In this document: piece after piece, positions 46,402 through 57,061 of the stretch
How positions within the stretch are numbered: the stretch's first letter is position 1
Layout: each line of letters opens with the position of its first letter
DNA from: Thermoanaerobacterium saccharolyticum
Lineage (GTDB): Bacteria; Bacillota; Thermoanaerobacteria; Thermoanaerobacterales; Thermoanaerobacteraceae
Length of the DNA: 64,000 nucleotides
Direction: 5' to 3'
Assembly: GCF_000747665.1 (NCBI RefSeq)
Contig: NZ_BBKT01000015.1
Span: forward strand, 107,685 to 171,684
Program-made: the position numbers and the translations under genes
Notes under the pieces: model-generated
Seen by the model: the letters and a program-made list of their open reading frames with translations, nothing else
Database searches by the model: none
Told to the model about the DNA's origin: nothing

Positions 46402-47838
46402 TTATTTGTATTCTGGAGTAAAGTCTTTGTAATCAAAATACCGATTTTTCAACACTTCTTTATACCAATAACCTGATTTCTTAATCCGCCTATTTCTATT
46501 ATCATCCAAATCAATTTCTACCAACCCATACCTGTTTTTAAATGCGTTCTGTGGCGATACATTGTCTGTAAATGCCCACAGCATATACCCTTTGCAGTTA
46601 GATCCTTCTTCTACAGCTTTTAAAAGCCATTTTAAATGTTCTGAAATAAATTCTATCCTGTAGTCGTCCTGTATAACTCCATCTTCATTTTTAAAGTTTT
46701 GCTCATTTTCTACTCCCATGCCGTTTTCTGTTACAAGCCATTCAATATTTCCATATTCATTTTTTATCCTCATAGCCATATCGTACATGATTCTCGGATA
46801 TATTTCCCATCCTCGCGATAGATTCATTCTTCTGCCCGGCAGTTCAAATTTCTCATAATAATACGAAGGATGAAATGGCGTCGATGGATTCCATGCTGAG
46901 TCCCTTGCTTTGACACGGGTAGGTGCATATAAATTTAATCCCAGTATCTGTACCGTGTTGTTTTTTATTATATCTAATTCTTCTTCTGTAAATTCAAAAC
47001 AACATTGATGATAATTTAGTATGTTCAATAATTCATCCGGCAGCACTCCTTTGACACATGGATCAAGAAAAATCCTATTAAAAAACAGATCGTAAATTTT
47101 TGCTGCCGCAATATCATGTTCAGCGGATGACCGCGGATATGTCACTTCAATGTTTAGAATTATGCCAATCTTACCGTCTTTGTTATAATTCCCTCGTTTA
47201 TAAGCTTCGATAGCTTTTGCACTGGCGAGAATCTTATTGTAGCTCCATTGCATGGCCATCTTTGTATCCTGAAAAAAAGGATACCTTATGCTGTCAAGAA
47301 AAGCTCTAGTTTGTACGACAATTGGTTCATTAAATGTAAAGAAATACTTGACTCTATCGCCATACAATTTAAACACTTGCTCAGCATACTTTACATAAAG
47401 CTCTACAACGTGCTTTGCCCCCCATCCACCGTATTTTTGAAATAACGCGGCCGGCAGTTCGTAATGCTCAAGGCATATCATAGGCTCAACACCATTTTTT
47501 ATCAAATCATCAATTAAACCGCTGTAATATTGAGCGGCATCTTCATCAACTTCTGCTGTCTCATAATCTTTTATAAACCTTGACCAGTCTATAGACGTCC
47601 TGTAAGCATTTATCCCTATTTCTTTCATCAACTTGACATCTTCATGGTATCTGTTGTAAAAGTCTGTAGCTATAGTAGGACCATAACCGTTGTGCCATAG
47701 TTCAGGATTTGATTTGTACCACAGATCCATGAAAGAATCTTGATAATCCTTTTTCCCAGACCAGCCTTCTGTCTGCCATGCAGATGCAGCCGCACCCAGT
47801 ATAAAACCTTCTGGCAAATGGTACCTTTTGTACGCCAT
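46402..47838 (-). CDS. GH1 family beta-glucosidase, probably 6-phospho type
   Basis: The protein has 478 residues. The acid/base Glu is in YFFTFNEPIVVQTR and the nucleophile Glu in EWLVTENGMGV. The start LPEGFILGAAASAWQTEG is typical. Near the C-terminus VSPQNAFKNRYGL resembles the Ser-Lys-Tyr loop that binds the phosphate in 6-phospho-beta-glycosidases, so a PTS-derived disaccharide phosphate is the likely substrate. That reading is moderate in certainty because spacing differs by about one residue. It is monocistronic or joined with the oxidoreductase; the nearby PTS operon could supply substrate. Confidence 0.85.
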   Translation of the reverse strand: MAYKRYHLPEGFILGAAASAWQTEGWSGKKDYQDSFMDLWYKSNPELWHNGYGPTIATDFYNRYHEDVKLMKEIGINAYRTSIDWSRFIKDYETAEVDEDAAQYYSGLIDDLIKNGVEPMICLEHYELPAALFQKYGGWGAKHVVELYVKYAEQVFKLYGDRVKYFFTFNEPIVVQTRAFLDSIRYPFFQDTKMAMQWSYNKILASAKAIEAYKRGNYNKDGKIGIILNIEVTYPRSSAEHDIAAAKIYDLFFNRIFLDPCVKGVLPDELLNILNYHQCCFEFTEEELDIIKNNTVQILGLNLYAPTRVKARDSAWNPSTPFHPSYYYEKFELPGRRMNLSRGWEIYPRIMYDMAMRIKNEYGNIEWLVTENGMGVENEQNFKNEDGVIQDDYRIEFISEHLKWLLKAVEEGSNCKGYMLWAFTDNVSPQNAFKNRYGLVEIDLDDNRNRRIKKSGYWYKEVLKNRYFDYKDFTPEYK

Positions 47839-48060
47839 TTATATCCCTCCAGTATAAAGTATGGATTCATTTTGATTGAATATTTTATATTGCTTTGGAT
47901 ATCATTGCATTTCTAATCTAATATTACCTCAACTGAAGTACAAATCAAAATTTTAAATATGCTGATTTTATAAGATTCTTTTTTCTGCAGAATATATACA
48001 TAGGTATATTTCTATGATAAAATTATTTTGCTAATTAAAAAATTTTAAGGAGGCAAATCT

Positions 48061-49454
48061 GTGGAAAAACAAAGGATTCTTAAAGTGCATGACATCGTCC
48101 TTATGAATGTAGTCGCAATCATAGGTTTAAGATGGCTTCCACTTGCCGCAAAATATGGAGCATCTTCTGTGATGCTTTGGATCTTAGCTTCTGTTTTGTT
48201 TTTCATACCGCAAGGACTTGCAGTTGCTGAACTCTCTACAGGATGGCCTTATGAAGGCGGCTTGTACGTATGGGCGAAGGAAGCATTTGGCGACAAATAC
48301 GGCTTTTTAACATCATGGTCATATTGGCTTACTAATGTGGTGTATTATCCATCTATGCTGATATACATCGCCAGCACTGCTGCTTATATGGTGAATCCTA
48401 AGCTTGCAGATAATGACCGATTCGTATCCATATTCATATTTGTACTTTTCTGGATAATAACGCTTGTAAATGTCAATGGTCTTAGCTTAAGCAAATGGCT
48501 TTCAAATGCAGGCGGCCTTTTTGGAACAATAATACCGGGAATACTGCTTATTGGTTTTTCTATATACTGGGTTACAGGGCTTCACCAAAAAATTCAAGCT
48601 ACATACACAGTTTCATCACTTTTCCCAAATCTATCAAGTCTAAGCAATATCGTCTTCTTTTCATCCATGATATTTGCTTACGCAGGACTTGAGCTGGCGC
48701 CGACATTAGCTGAGAGGACAGAAAATCCTGAAAAGGCGTTTCCTCGCGCTATACTTATGTCTGCAATGATCATACCAGCCTTTACATCCTTGGCACTATT
48801 TCAATAACTTTTATAGTTCCTCCAAAGGAAATAGGTTTAGCCACAGGAATCATGCAAGCAATACAAATCATATTTAATAAGATGGGTTTAAAATACATGA
48901 TTGGCATTGCAGCATTTTTGATATTTATAGGAGGGATAGGCGGAATAAATGCATGGATAATAGGACCGATAAACATGATTTTCACTAGTTCAAAAGGCAT
49001 AATGCCGCCATTTTTTACGAAATCTCATGATAAATACGGCACACCTGTAAATGCCATGATAACACAAGCCGTCATTGTAAGTTTACTGATACTGATGGCT
49101 TTTTCAACACCGACTGTAGAATCTGCTTACTGGCTGCTGTCTGCCATGACATCAATACTATATTTTATACCATACCTTGTAATGTTTTCTGCATTAATTG
49201 TTCTAAGATACAAAAGACCAGATGTAAAAAGATTGTATAAAATACCTTTTGGAAATTTTGGTGCATGGCTAGTAGGAGGCATTGGATTGTTAGTCGTATC
49301 ATTTTCAATCGTCTTAGCAATAATTCCTCCTGCAGGGATGGAATTAGGAAACCTCTTGTGGTACGAAATTAAATTAGTTGGCGGAACGCTGTTGTTTTTG
49401 ATAATAGGCTATCTAATATATAGAAATTATGAAAAAAGAAACGTACAACATTAA
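48061..49454 (+). CDS. APC-family amino acid permease (frameshifted)
   Basis: GTG start behind AAGGAGG. The first frame (48061-48807) has the APC pattern: MNVVAIIGLRWLPLAAKYG, FFIPQGLAVAELSTGWPYEGG, YVWAKEAFGDKYGFL and FSSMIFAYAGLELAPTLAER. It stops after IPAFTSLALFQ. The second frame resumes GTISITFIVPPKEIGLATG and carries the last helices. The break is at 48785-48787, where ACATCC would read ACAATCC with one more A (AFTILGTISITF), so a base is missing. Repaired, it is about 464 residues, imports an amino acid or amine, and would be functional; as assembled it is truncated at helix six. Confidence 0.82.
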
Positions 49455-49481
49455 AGGCATTCCTTAATATGGAATGCCTTT
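49453..49481. terminator. Terminator between convergent permease and OppA-like genes
   Basis: AAAGGCATTCC and GGAATGCCTTT form an 11-bp perfect stem with a TTAATAT loop, 1 nt inside to 27 nt past the permease stop. Confidence 0.85.
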
Positions 49482-49487
49482 AATGCT

Positions 49488-51119
49488 TTAATGATTTTCT
49501 ATATAGGTCCACTTCCAATCGCTGTCAACACCGACAGAATGCCTTACCCATCCTTTTACATAGTCTCTCTGAACATAAGCTGTTGCAGAATAGAATAAAG
49601 GTCCAACAGGCATATCATCCATCAAAATTTTCTCAGCTTCTTTCATTTTTTCCATGCGGACCGCATTATCATTTGTAGATTTTGCCTCTTTTATGAGTTC
49701 ATCGTATTTAGGATTAGAATACTTTACATTGTTATTGCCTGCATTTGTAGTCCATAAATCTAAAAATGTCATAGGATCGTTGTAGTCAGCGCCCCATCTT
49801 GTCAAGCAGACATCGTACTGCTGTTTAGAAAACATCTGAAGCCTTATCTTGTATGACACGTTCTGGATAGTTACATCTACGCCAAGATTATTTTTCCAAA
49901 ATTGCTGAATTGCCTGGGCTTCCTTCTTTGCAACATCTGTGTCATCTGCCAGTAAAGTTATCTTAGGAAATTTTGTTATATTAAGCTCTTCCATTCCCTT
50001 TTTAAGAAGGCTTTTCGCCTCATTTACATCTTCTTTAAATAAAGCTTCACCGGCTTCCTTCCTAAAGTCTCCATTCAACCCTGTGATACCATTAGGCACA
50101 AAAGCATATGCAGGGATAGAGCCATCCTTCAAAACATTCTCCGTAAAAGACTTCCTATCTATAGCAAGTGTAAATGCCTTCCTGATATTTGCATTTTTAA
50201 ATATGGGATTTAAATTGTTAAAACCTAAGAAATATGTGAATCCATTTGGATGGACTTTAACCTGATCCTTGTATTTAGGAACATAATCACCACTTATATT
50301 GATTTCATCATATTGGCCTGAATCATAACCCTGTGCTACTGTATTCAAATCTTTTACCATGTCAAAATCGATCTCACTTAATTTGACATTATCCTTATCC
50401 CAATAGTTATCATTTTTAACAAGGACAATGTTTTGTTCATGGTTCCATGTCTTCAATATAAATGGACCACTGTATACTAAATCAGAAGGGCTTGATGCCA
50501 ACTTATCGCCTTCTTTTTCCACAAAAGATTTCTCAAGTGGCAAATATGTGATAAAAGCCGTCAAACTTAAGAAATATGGTGTAGGCTCTTGAAGCTCTAC
50601 TTTAAGTGTCTTGTCATCCAATGCTTTTATACCTACAGAATCAGCGCTTGCCTTACCCGAATTATAGGCTTCTGCGTTTTTTATAGGATACATTATGTAG
50701 GCATACTCTGACGCCGTTTTAGGGTCTAATGCCCTTTTCCACGAATATTCAAAATCATAAGCCGTTATAGGGTTGCCATCGCTCCATTTGATATTATCCT
50801 TTAAATGGAACACATATGTAAGACCATCATTTGACACTTCCCAGCTTTTTGCTAACCCTGATCCTTCTTTCGGCTTTTCATCATCTCCGATTCGAACTAA
50901 ACCTTCTAATACAGCATTAAGTATTTGAAATGAAACGCCGTCAGTAGATTTTGCTGGATCAAGCATTGGAGGTTCATCACCAAGATTTAAATGCAAAACT
51001 TGCTGAGTCGAATTTAAGTTGCTTTGAGCAGATGTCTTGTTACTGGTATTTCCACAACCTGATAAAATGCTTGCTGTCAAAAAAATTGACGCAATTAGAA
51101 ATGCAATAAACTTCCTCAC
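49488..51119 (-). CDS. Oligopeptide ABC transporter substrate-binding lipoprotein
   Basis: The protein has 543 residues from a GTG start behind GGGGGA. The signal peptide ends in lipobox ILSGC. The family pattern is clear: LNLGDEPPMLDPAKSTD, KDNIKWSDGNPITAYDFEYSWKRALDP, ANIRKAFTLAIDRKSF and RWGADYNDPMTFLDLW. It binds peptides outside the membrane. No permease or ATPase genes are adjacent, so it must use an importer encoded elsewhere or act alone, for example in peptide sensing. Confidence 0.92.
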   Translation of the reverse strand: MRKFIAFLIASIFLTASILSGCGNTSNKTSAQSNLNSTQQVLHLNLGDEPPMLDPAKSTDGVSFQILNAVLEGLVRIGDDEKPKEGSGLAKSWEVSNDGLTYVFHLKDNIKWSDGNPITAYDFEYSWKRALDPKTASEYAYIMYPIKNAEAYNSGKASADSVGIKALDDKTLKVELQEPTPYFLSLTAFITYLPLEKSFVEKEGDKLASSPSDLVYSGPFILKTWNHEQNIVLVKNDNYWDKDNVKLSEIDFDMVKDLNTVAQGYDSGQYDEINISGDYVPKYKDQVKVHPNGFTYFLGFNNLNPIFKNANIRKAFTLAIDRKSFTENVLKDGSIPAYAFVPNGITGLNGDFRKEAGEALFKEDVNEAKSLLKKGMEELNITKFPKITLLADDTDVAKKEAQAIQQFWKNNLGVDVTIQNVSYKIRLQMFSKQQYDVCLTRWGADYNDPMTFLDLWTTNAGNNNVKYSNPKYDELIKEAKSTNDNAVRMEKMKEAEKILMDDMPVGPLFYSATAYVQRDYVKGWVRHSVGVDSDWKWTYIENH

Positions 51120-51311
51120 CTAAATCCCCCCATTTAAAATTTAAAAAAATTATACCATCAAGTGAATAATAATTCAAAATAAATTATTAATATTATTAAT
51201 TTATTTTAATAATTAAACATTTATTAAAATAAATGATGCCTTATCTACTGCCACTACGAATAATTATGTAAAAAAATAAGGCATACAATAAGTATGCCAA
51301 ATGTATAATAT

Positions 51312-51926
51312 TCATATTTCCTTCACAAGGATATGACCTAATATTTCTCCCGCCAAATCCATCTTATCAGCGCAGTTATTTAAGTGCCTGTATATTTCTC
51401 TCATCTTCAAGATGTACTTTATATCATCGCTTTTTATAAGCTTAGCTAAATACTTTCTGTAATATGATTCCATCTCATTTTCAAGTTTTTTAGCTTTTAG
51501 AGCGCATTCCATCGCTACTTTCTTATCCTTATCAAGGTTATAAACACTTTTGGCAATAAGCTCTGTACCTCTTAATATGACATCCACCATTTCCTTAAGT
51601 TCTGCTGTCGGTCTAAGCTCATATATCTCCATTTCTTTTACCGTTGTTTCGCAATAGTCAAGTATATTGTCAATGGCACTTGATAGCTCATATATGTCTT
51701 CTCTTTCAATAGGTGTTATAAATGTGCTATCAAGTTCATCAATAAGCTCTTTTCTCTTGTTGTCGGCCTCTTTTTCTATACTTATCACTTTTTCACCATC
51801 GTCGTCTTTACCAGTAGTCATATAGAGAGCCAATGCCTGAACACCTTTTAAAGTTAAATCAGAATGCTCCTGCAGCAATTTGTAAAAATCTATGCCTTTT
51901 GAAAAAAGCCAATTAAACAATCCCAT
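51312..51926 (-). CDS. DUF47 (PhoU-like) Pit accessory protein
   Basis: The protein has 204 residues from ATG 51926 behind AAGGTG. It is all-helical and PhoU-like, with KEADNKRKELIDELDSTFITPIEREDIYELSSAIDNILD as the family's core (shown here as the read landmarks DSTFITPIEREDI and SSAIDNILDYCE). Such proteins are encoded with Pit phosphate permeases and modulate them. It starts 13 nt after the pit stop codon in the same operon. Confidence 0.9.
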   Translation of the reverse strand: MGLFNWLFSKGIDFYKLLQEHSDLTLKGVQALALYMTTGKDDDGEKVISIEKEADNKRKELIDELDSTFITPIEREDIYELSSAIDNILDYCETTVKEMEIYELRPTAELKEMVDVILRGTELIAKSVYNLDKDKKVAMECALKAKKLENEMESYYRKYLAKLIKSDDIKYILKMREIYRHLNNCADKMDLAGEILGHILVKEI

Positions 51927-51939
51927 TTGTATCACACCT

Positions 51940-52939
51940 TCACATGGTTTTAGAAATCAAAAACAAAATTGAAGATATCGCAAAAGATGCCGGTATTGTG
52001 ATAATCCACGATGCAAACATGCCTTTTGCAAACTGCCACCTTACAGCGGTGGGCCTTTCTTTCGCACCAACTCCAAGTACAGAAGAATTGATTATCTGAG
52101 TTCCACTTGTAGGCAGTCCAAAGACTGCAGCAGTTATAACTATAAATAAAGAAGATATCTGTGCATTGAAAGAATGAAACGGCTTAACTCTGTATATCCT
52201 GGTTCCAACACTTTTAATCATTCTAAGACCGCCAAAAAGAAGCCCAAGAGATATCATAAAAGCCGACAAAATTTTAATCGTATTATGAAATTCACTGCTT
52301 TTTGATAGACTACTTCCTATCGTCAATATATATATAAGCCCCATTCCTTTTTGGGCATCATTAGCACCTTGACCAGCATTTAAAATAAAGAGAGTTAAAT
52401 ATTGAAGCCTTTTTAAGACAGTATTGACTTTTACTCCAGCTCTCCTCAAAATATGGCTTGTCAAATACATCACCAAATACCCTATCAAAAAGCCAAAAAC
52501 CGGAGATAAAAAAAAGTGGTATTATAACTTTTAATAGTATGCCATAAATATTAATAGAATCAATCCCATACTTGACTATGAAAGGTCCTATCATCCCTCC
52601 AACTAATGCATGTGATGAGCTGGAAGGCATACCTATATACCATGTGATTAGATTCCAAACAACAGCGCCAAGTAAGCCTGTAAATATCATCGTTTCAAGA
52701 TCATTGCCGGCAATTGTAAGGTATTTAAGCTTAAGCACGTCTTTGCTGATGGTAGATGCGACTGTAGTGCTTAAAGTAGCTGTACCGATAAATTGAGCTA
52801 ACGATGCCGTTATAAAAGCGCTTCTTATGCCAATAGATCTTGACGAAATAATCGTAGCTATGAGATTCCCTTCATCGTGGAATCCCGTAATAAAGATGTA
52901 CACCAATATGAAAGCTATTAAAATATAGTGTAAATCCAT
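51940..52939 (-). CDS. pit: Pit-family inorganic phosphate transporter (frameshifted)
   Basis: The first frame gives FITGFHDEGNLIATIISSRS, GMPSSSSHALVGGMIG and VIIPLFF and then goes wrong; the second continues PVFGFLIGYLVMYLTS and has LNAGQGANDAQKGMG, GLPTSGTQI and VRWQFAKGMFASWIITIP. These are the paired PiT signatures. An A8 run on the plus strand (52508-52515) is the break; with seven the chain reads IPLFLSPVFGFLIGYLV. The intact form has about 330 residues and ten helices, importing phosphate with a cation. One extra base, as in six other genes of this window. Confidence 0.88.
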
Positions 52940-53135
52940 TTTGGCACCTCAATATATTTCCTATGGTACATTATATTATGTGCTGATGAATCAAAACGTT
53001 AATGTACATTTATTATTTTGTCTAAAACCTATTATTCTATAATCCCCATAAACTTTTCTAATTTTTTCAATACATATATTGAATATAAAAGTTAAAAATA
53101 ATTTTGAAAAATACTTTTTTGGGAGTGTGATACAG

Positions 53136-53405
53136 ATGGCTGAAGAAAAAGGACGTTACAAAAATCCTCCAAAGCCTGATGATCGTTCTGATAACGTGGG
53201 AAAATTACAGGATATGATTCACGATACGATAGAAAATTATAGAGAAGCAGAAGACTACTTAAAACTACACGCTGAGGAACTTTCTCAAGAAGAAATCGGA
53301 AGAATCAAGGAGAAAAACCGTCACAGACTTGAAAGCATTCATGGCATGAGAGATGAAATCGTGGATGAAGTTGAAGCCGGAAATGGCGTAGACAAAAAAG
53401 ATTAA
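53136..53405 (+). CDS. tlp: Small acid-soluble spore protein Tlp
   Basis: The protein has 89 residues from ATG 53136 behind GGGAGTG; the longer frame starting at 53079 lacks a site. The sequence KPDDRSDNVGKLQDMIHDTIEN and AEDYLKLHAEELSQEEIGRIKEKNRHRLESI matches the Tlp family of minor spore proteins, small, charged and helical. Its presence implies endospore formation. It would be made in the forespore; a sigma-G type promoter is expected upstream, though I did not identify one with confidence. Confidence 0.9.
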   Translation: MAEEKGRYKNPPKPDDRSDNVGKLQDMIHDTIENYREAEDYLKLHAEELSQEEIGRIKEKNRHRLESIHGMRDEIVDEVEAGNGVDKKD

Positions 53406-53432
53406 AAATAGGCAGTTCTTTACTGCCTATTT
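53406..53432. terminator. Bidirectional terminator between tlp and leuS
   Basis: AAATAGGCAG and CTGCCTATTT form a 10-bp stem with a 7-nt loop. It overlaps the leuS stop codon, so it is compact and shared by convergent genes. Confidence 0.75.
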
Positions 53433-55871
53433 TACGACTATATTCACAAGTCTATTTTTCACAACTACGACTTTAACTATTTCTTTACCGTCAATGTATT
53501 GTTTTATGCTTTCTGCTGAAAGCACCTCACCTTGAATTTCCTTTTCACTTGCATCAGGAGAAATTTCAAGGCGTCCTCTTACTTTGCCGTTAACCTGAAT
53601 TGCAATCTCAACAGTATCCTTTACCAAAGCCTTATCATCGTATTTTGGCCACTTTTGATTAAAAACAGAGTAGCTGTATCCAATTCTCTCCCACATCTCT
53701 TCTGCAAAATGAGGCGCAAAAGGTGCCAAAAGCCTTACAAGATCTGCAATGGTTTCTTCATATAGTTTCATATTCTTATTCTCAACTTCTCCATCGTATT
53801 TATAAAGGGCATTTACAAGCTCCATTATCCTTGCTATAGCGGTATTAAACTGGAACTTTTCAGCATCTTCTGTCACGCTTTTTATCGTATAATTTCTCAC
53901 ATAGTTAAGTTCCTTCTCATCTTTTGAAATCTCATCTTTACCTGCTTTATCTTTGTCCTCTATGAATTTATCTACAAGCCTTTCAATTCTCTGTATGAAG
54001 CGGGACATAGCTTTAATGCCATCATCATTCCACGGACCGCCTTCCGTAAAGGCAAATCCAAACATCAAGTACATTCTAAATACATCTGAGCCGTATTCAT
54101 TGATGTACTCATCAGGTGATATTGTATTGCCTCTTGATTTGCTCATCTTGTTTCCATCAGGTCCTAATATTATGCCTTGGTGTATAAGAGATTTAAAAGG
54201 CTCATCAAAATCAAGATACCCTAAGTCTCTCAACGCTTTTGTGACAAATCTGGCATATAAAAGGTGCATGCAAGCATGTTCAGCACCGCCTATATATTTG
54301 TCAACTGGAAGCATCTTATCAATGAGCTCTTTGTTGAAAGGCTCTTTGTCGTTTTTGTTGTCAGGATACCTTAAGAAGTACCACGATGAATCGACAAATG
54401 TATCAAGTGTATCTGGGTCTCTTAATGCTTTGCCGCCGCATTTAGGGCATGTGGTATTCATAAATTCCTCAGACTTTTTAAGAGGCGACTCACCATCTGG
54501 AGAAAATTCCACATTGTAAGGCAATAGCACTGGCAAATCTTCTTCAGGCACAGGTACCAGTCCGCACTTATCGCAGTGTATTATTGGTATAGGTGCACCC
54601 CAATACCTTTGCCTTGATACAAGCCAATCCCTAAGCCTGTAATTTACCTTAAGTGCTCCTTTGCCTTCTTTCTCGAGCATCTTCACTATTTCTATCCTTG
54701 CATCTTCTGATTTACTTCCTGTAAAATCACCGCTGTCTACAAGAATACCGTATTCAACAAATGGCAGTGAGTCGTCTACGCCATCATTTCCCTTGATGAC
54801 TCTCTTTATTGGCAAGTCGTACTTCTTAGCAAATGCATAATCTCTCTCGTCATGGGCAGGTACTGCCATGACACAGCCTGTCCCATATGTAGCAAGAACG
54901 TAATCGGATATCCATATAGGCACTTTCTCACCTGTAATAGGGTGAATAGCGTACGCTCCTGTAAATACGCCTGTCTTCTCTTTTTCCGTTGAAAGCCTCT
55001 CTATCTCGCTTTGTTTTCTGGCGTATTCTTTATATTCTTCTACATTTCTTCTATGCTCATCTGTCGTTATGAGATCTACTATTTCATTTTCTGGAGCCAA
55101 GACCACGTATGTAACACCGTATAGTGTGTCAGCTCTTGTTGTAAAAACTTTAAACGATATGTCTTTTCCGTCGACTTTAAATTCTATCTCAGCACCGTCA
55201 GATTTTCCTATCCAGTTTCTCTGCATCATTTTCGTCTTTTCAGGCCAGTCCAGCTCATCAAGCTTATCTAAAAGTTCTTCTGCATATTCAGTTATTTTCA
55301 AAAACCACTGAGTCAAATCCTTTTTAGTCACTTCAGAACCGCATCTTTCACAAGTGCCTTCTACAACTTGCTCATTTGCAAGGACTGTCTTGCAGCTTGG
55401 ACACCAATTGACAGGAGCCTTTTTCCTGTAAGCCAACCCTTTTTTATACAGTTGCAAGAAAACCCACTGTGTCCATTTGTAGTAATCTGGCAAACAGGTT
55501 ATAACCTCATAATCCCAATCAAATGTGGCACCCATCTCTCTTAACTGTCTTTCCATCGTCTTTATGTTTTGAAGCGTAGAATCCTGTGGATGTATGCCTG
55601 TCTTTATGGCGTAGTTTTCTGCCGGCAATCCAAACGCGTCAAAACCCATTGGATGAAAGACTTCATATCCTTGCATCCTTTTCATCCTTGCCCATGAATC
55701 AGCAGGCCCGTAGTTATACCAATGCCCTGCGTGAAGCTTAGCGCCTGACGGATATGAAAACATCTCAAGACAGTACAATTTTTTGTCGATGTTATCCGGA
55801 TTAAACTTGTATAGTTTTGTATCTTCCCACTTTTTTTGCCATTTTTTATCAATATCCCTTGAATAAGCCAT
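53427..55871 (-). CDS. leuS: Leucyl-tRNA synthetase
   Basis: The protein has 814 residues, normal for the bacterial enzyme. The HIGH motif appears as [17 protein letters not shown], the editing domain follows (residues about 220-410, with [18 protein letters not shown]), then zinc-site cysteines ([16 protein letters not shown]) and the KMSKS motif as [11 protein letters not shown]. The C-terminal anticodon-binding domain ends with [18 protein letters not shown] residues (read as [14 protein letters not shown]). It charges tRNA-Leu. The upstream T-box leader controls it. Confidence 0.97.
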   Translation of the reverse strand: MAYSRDIDKKWQKKWEDTKLYKFNPDNIDKKLYCLEMFSYPSGAKLHAGHWYNYGPADSWARMKRMQGYEVFHPMGFDAFGLPAENYAIKTGIHPQDSTLQNIKTMERQLREMGATFDWDYEVITCLPDYYKWTQWVFLQLYKKGLAYRKKAPVNWCPSCKTVLANEQVVEGTCERCGSEVTKKDLTQWFLKITEYAEELLDKLDELDWPEKTKMMQRNWIGKSDGAEIEFKVDGKDISFKVFTTRADTLYGVTYVVLAPENEIVDLITTDEHRRNVEEYKEYARKQSEIERLSTEKEKTGVFTGAYAIHPITGEKVPIWISDYVLATYGTGCVMAVPAHDERDYAFAKKYDLPIKRVIKGNDGVDDSLPFVEYGILVDSGDFTGSKSEDARIEIVKMLEKEGKGALKVNYRLRDWLVSRQRYWGAPIPIIHCDKCGLVPVPEEDLPVLLPYNVEFSPDGESPLKKSEEFMNTTCPKCGGKALRDPDTLDTFVDSSWYFLRYPDNKNDKEPFNKELIDKMLPVDKYIGGAEHACMHLLYARFVTKALRDLGYLDFDEPFKSLIHQGIILGPDGNKMSKSRGNTISPDEYINEYGSDVFRMYLMFGFAFTEGGPWNDDGIKAMSRFIQRIERLVDKFIEDKDKAGKDEISKDEKELNYVRNYTIKSVTEDAEKFQFNTAIARIMELVNALYKYDGEVENKNMKLYEETIADLVRLLAPFAPHFAEEMWERIGYSYSVFNQKWPKYDDKALVKDTVEIAIQVNGKVRGRLEISPDASEKEIQGEVLSAESIKQYIDGKEIVKVVVVKNRLVNIVVK

Positions 55872-55882
55872 CTTCTCACTCC

Positions 55883-56105
55883 TATTAATATTTTTTGCAT
55901 AAAAAAGGCTTCACATCATAAAGAGACGAAAGCATCGCTTCCGTGGTACCACTCTTTTTGACGCAAGCCCACTTGTTTCATATAACGGTACAACCGTGCA
56001 TACTTTTAATATGCATGCTCAATGGCGAGTTCAGCTAACACAATGCCTTTTCTCACCGTCACAAGGCTCTCTGAAAAAGTCTTAGCTTACTACTCCACAT
56101 CATTG
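55883..56105 (-). promoter_or_regulatory. T-box leader of leuS with Leu (CUC) specifier
   Basis: On the coding strand the leader ends with the T-box core GAGTGGTACCACGG, followed by a terminator hairpin before ATG. Upstream, the stem I region contains TTAGCTGAACTCGCC where CTC sits in the specifier position after GAA, giving a leucine codon. Uncharged tRNA-Leu would favour the antiterminator and turn on leuS. Confidence 0.9.
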
Positions 56106-56167
56106 CATTAACAATATATATTTATCAATATTTTATTACAAATACTCTTAAAATGCAACAAGATAGA

Positions 56168-56872
56168 TTACCATTTGCGTCCTGGATCGTCTGCCATTGA
56201 ATTAACTGTTGCAGCAGGATACAGCACATTTACATGATCAACAAGATTCGTCGTATCTGATATGACAAATTCAAGCTTGTAGTCGGAATTCATCGTATAT
56301 CCTAAAACAGTTTGATTTGGAGTGCCGCTTACAGTAGCTTTATACGGAGCTTTCCCCAATACATTTTCAATTTCGCTTCTTGAAATAGCTTGTAATCTGG
56401 GATCAAATGATCTGGTTTCAAAAACCTGCATTCCTTTATTAAATCCAAATACAAGATCCTTTTTGGTAAAAGTTGTATAAGTTCCTTTTGCAGACGAAAT
56501 GTACTCTTGCTTGTCAGGGTTTCCATACACCTTTTCTATGTCATCTATAGTAGTTTTGCCTGTGACAAAATCGCAGTTTATTACTTTACCTTCTTTTGCA
56601 AGGCTTACTATTTGATTTATCAGATCACCGTTGCGATTTTCCGAAACAGAATTCTCATCTTGTTTGCTGCCATTATCATTATTGCTGTCGTTGCTGCTAT
56701 TTCCCACATCATTTGTATTATTATCAGAAGCAGAAATATCATTTGTTGCGGTTTTTTGGCTTTGCGATTGTTGATTTTCCCTTTGCTTTGTATTGAAATT
56801 GCTATAAAGCAGGTAGCCAGTAAAAATCGATGCGATAACAACAAGTGCTATCAATAAACTGTATTTTCTCAT
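56168..56872 (-). CDS. DUF4309 (YjgB-like) exported protein
   Basis: The protein has 234 residues from ATG 56872 (GGAGG 7 nt upstream; an ATG at 56875 also exists). An N-terminal membrane anchor (LLIALVVIASIFTGYLLYS) leads to a Ser/Asn/Asp-rich linker (residues about 30-75), then a globular domain with GKVINCDFVTGKTTIDDIEKVYGNPD and RSEIENVLGKAP, the pattern of the DUF4309/YjgB family. Role unknown; related proteins are surface or spore linked. It stands alone. Confidence 0.75.
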   Translation of the reverse strand: MRKYSLLIALVVIASIFTGYLLYSNFNTKQRENQQSQSQKTATNDISASDNNTNDVGNSSNDSNNDNGSKQDENSVSENRNGDLINQIVSLAKEGKVINCDFVTGKTTIDDIEKVYGNPDKQEYISSAKGTYTTFTKKDLVFGFNKGMQVFETRSFDPRLQAISRSEIENVLGKAPYKATVSGTPNQTVLGYTMNSDYKLEFVISDTTNLVDHVNVLYPAATVNSMADDPGRKW

Positions 56873-57010
56873 CATCAAGCCTCCAATTTTTTTATTTACT
56901 CCCCCACACAAATGATAACCTTGCCCAGTGCCTTTCGTCAATGATTCTGAGATAGATTTAATACATAATTAATATTTTTAATACTTTATTGATAATTGCT
57001 TAACAACATT

Positions 57011-57022
57011 ACACTATAGTGT
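57011..57022. promoter_or_regulatory. Palindrome in the promoter of the ECF S-type gene
   Basis: ACACTATAGTGT is a perfect 12-bp palindrome 40 nt before the start codon at 57062, flanked by TT and TA. It is a candidate operator for a small-molecule sensor; the regulator is unknown. Confidence 0.4.
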
Positions 57023-57061
57023 TAAAATATAGTTAAATAAATTGATATTGGAGGTGATACC

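Noticed and set aside
48789..48804. TGGCACTATTTCAATA looks like half of a sigma-54 promoter.
   Set aside because: Lies inside a permease gene and lacks the GC of the -12 box.
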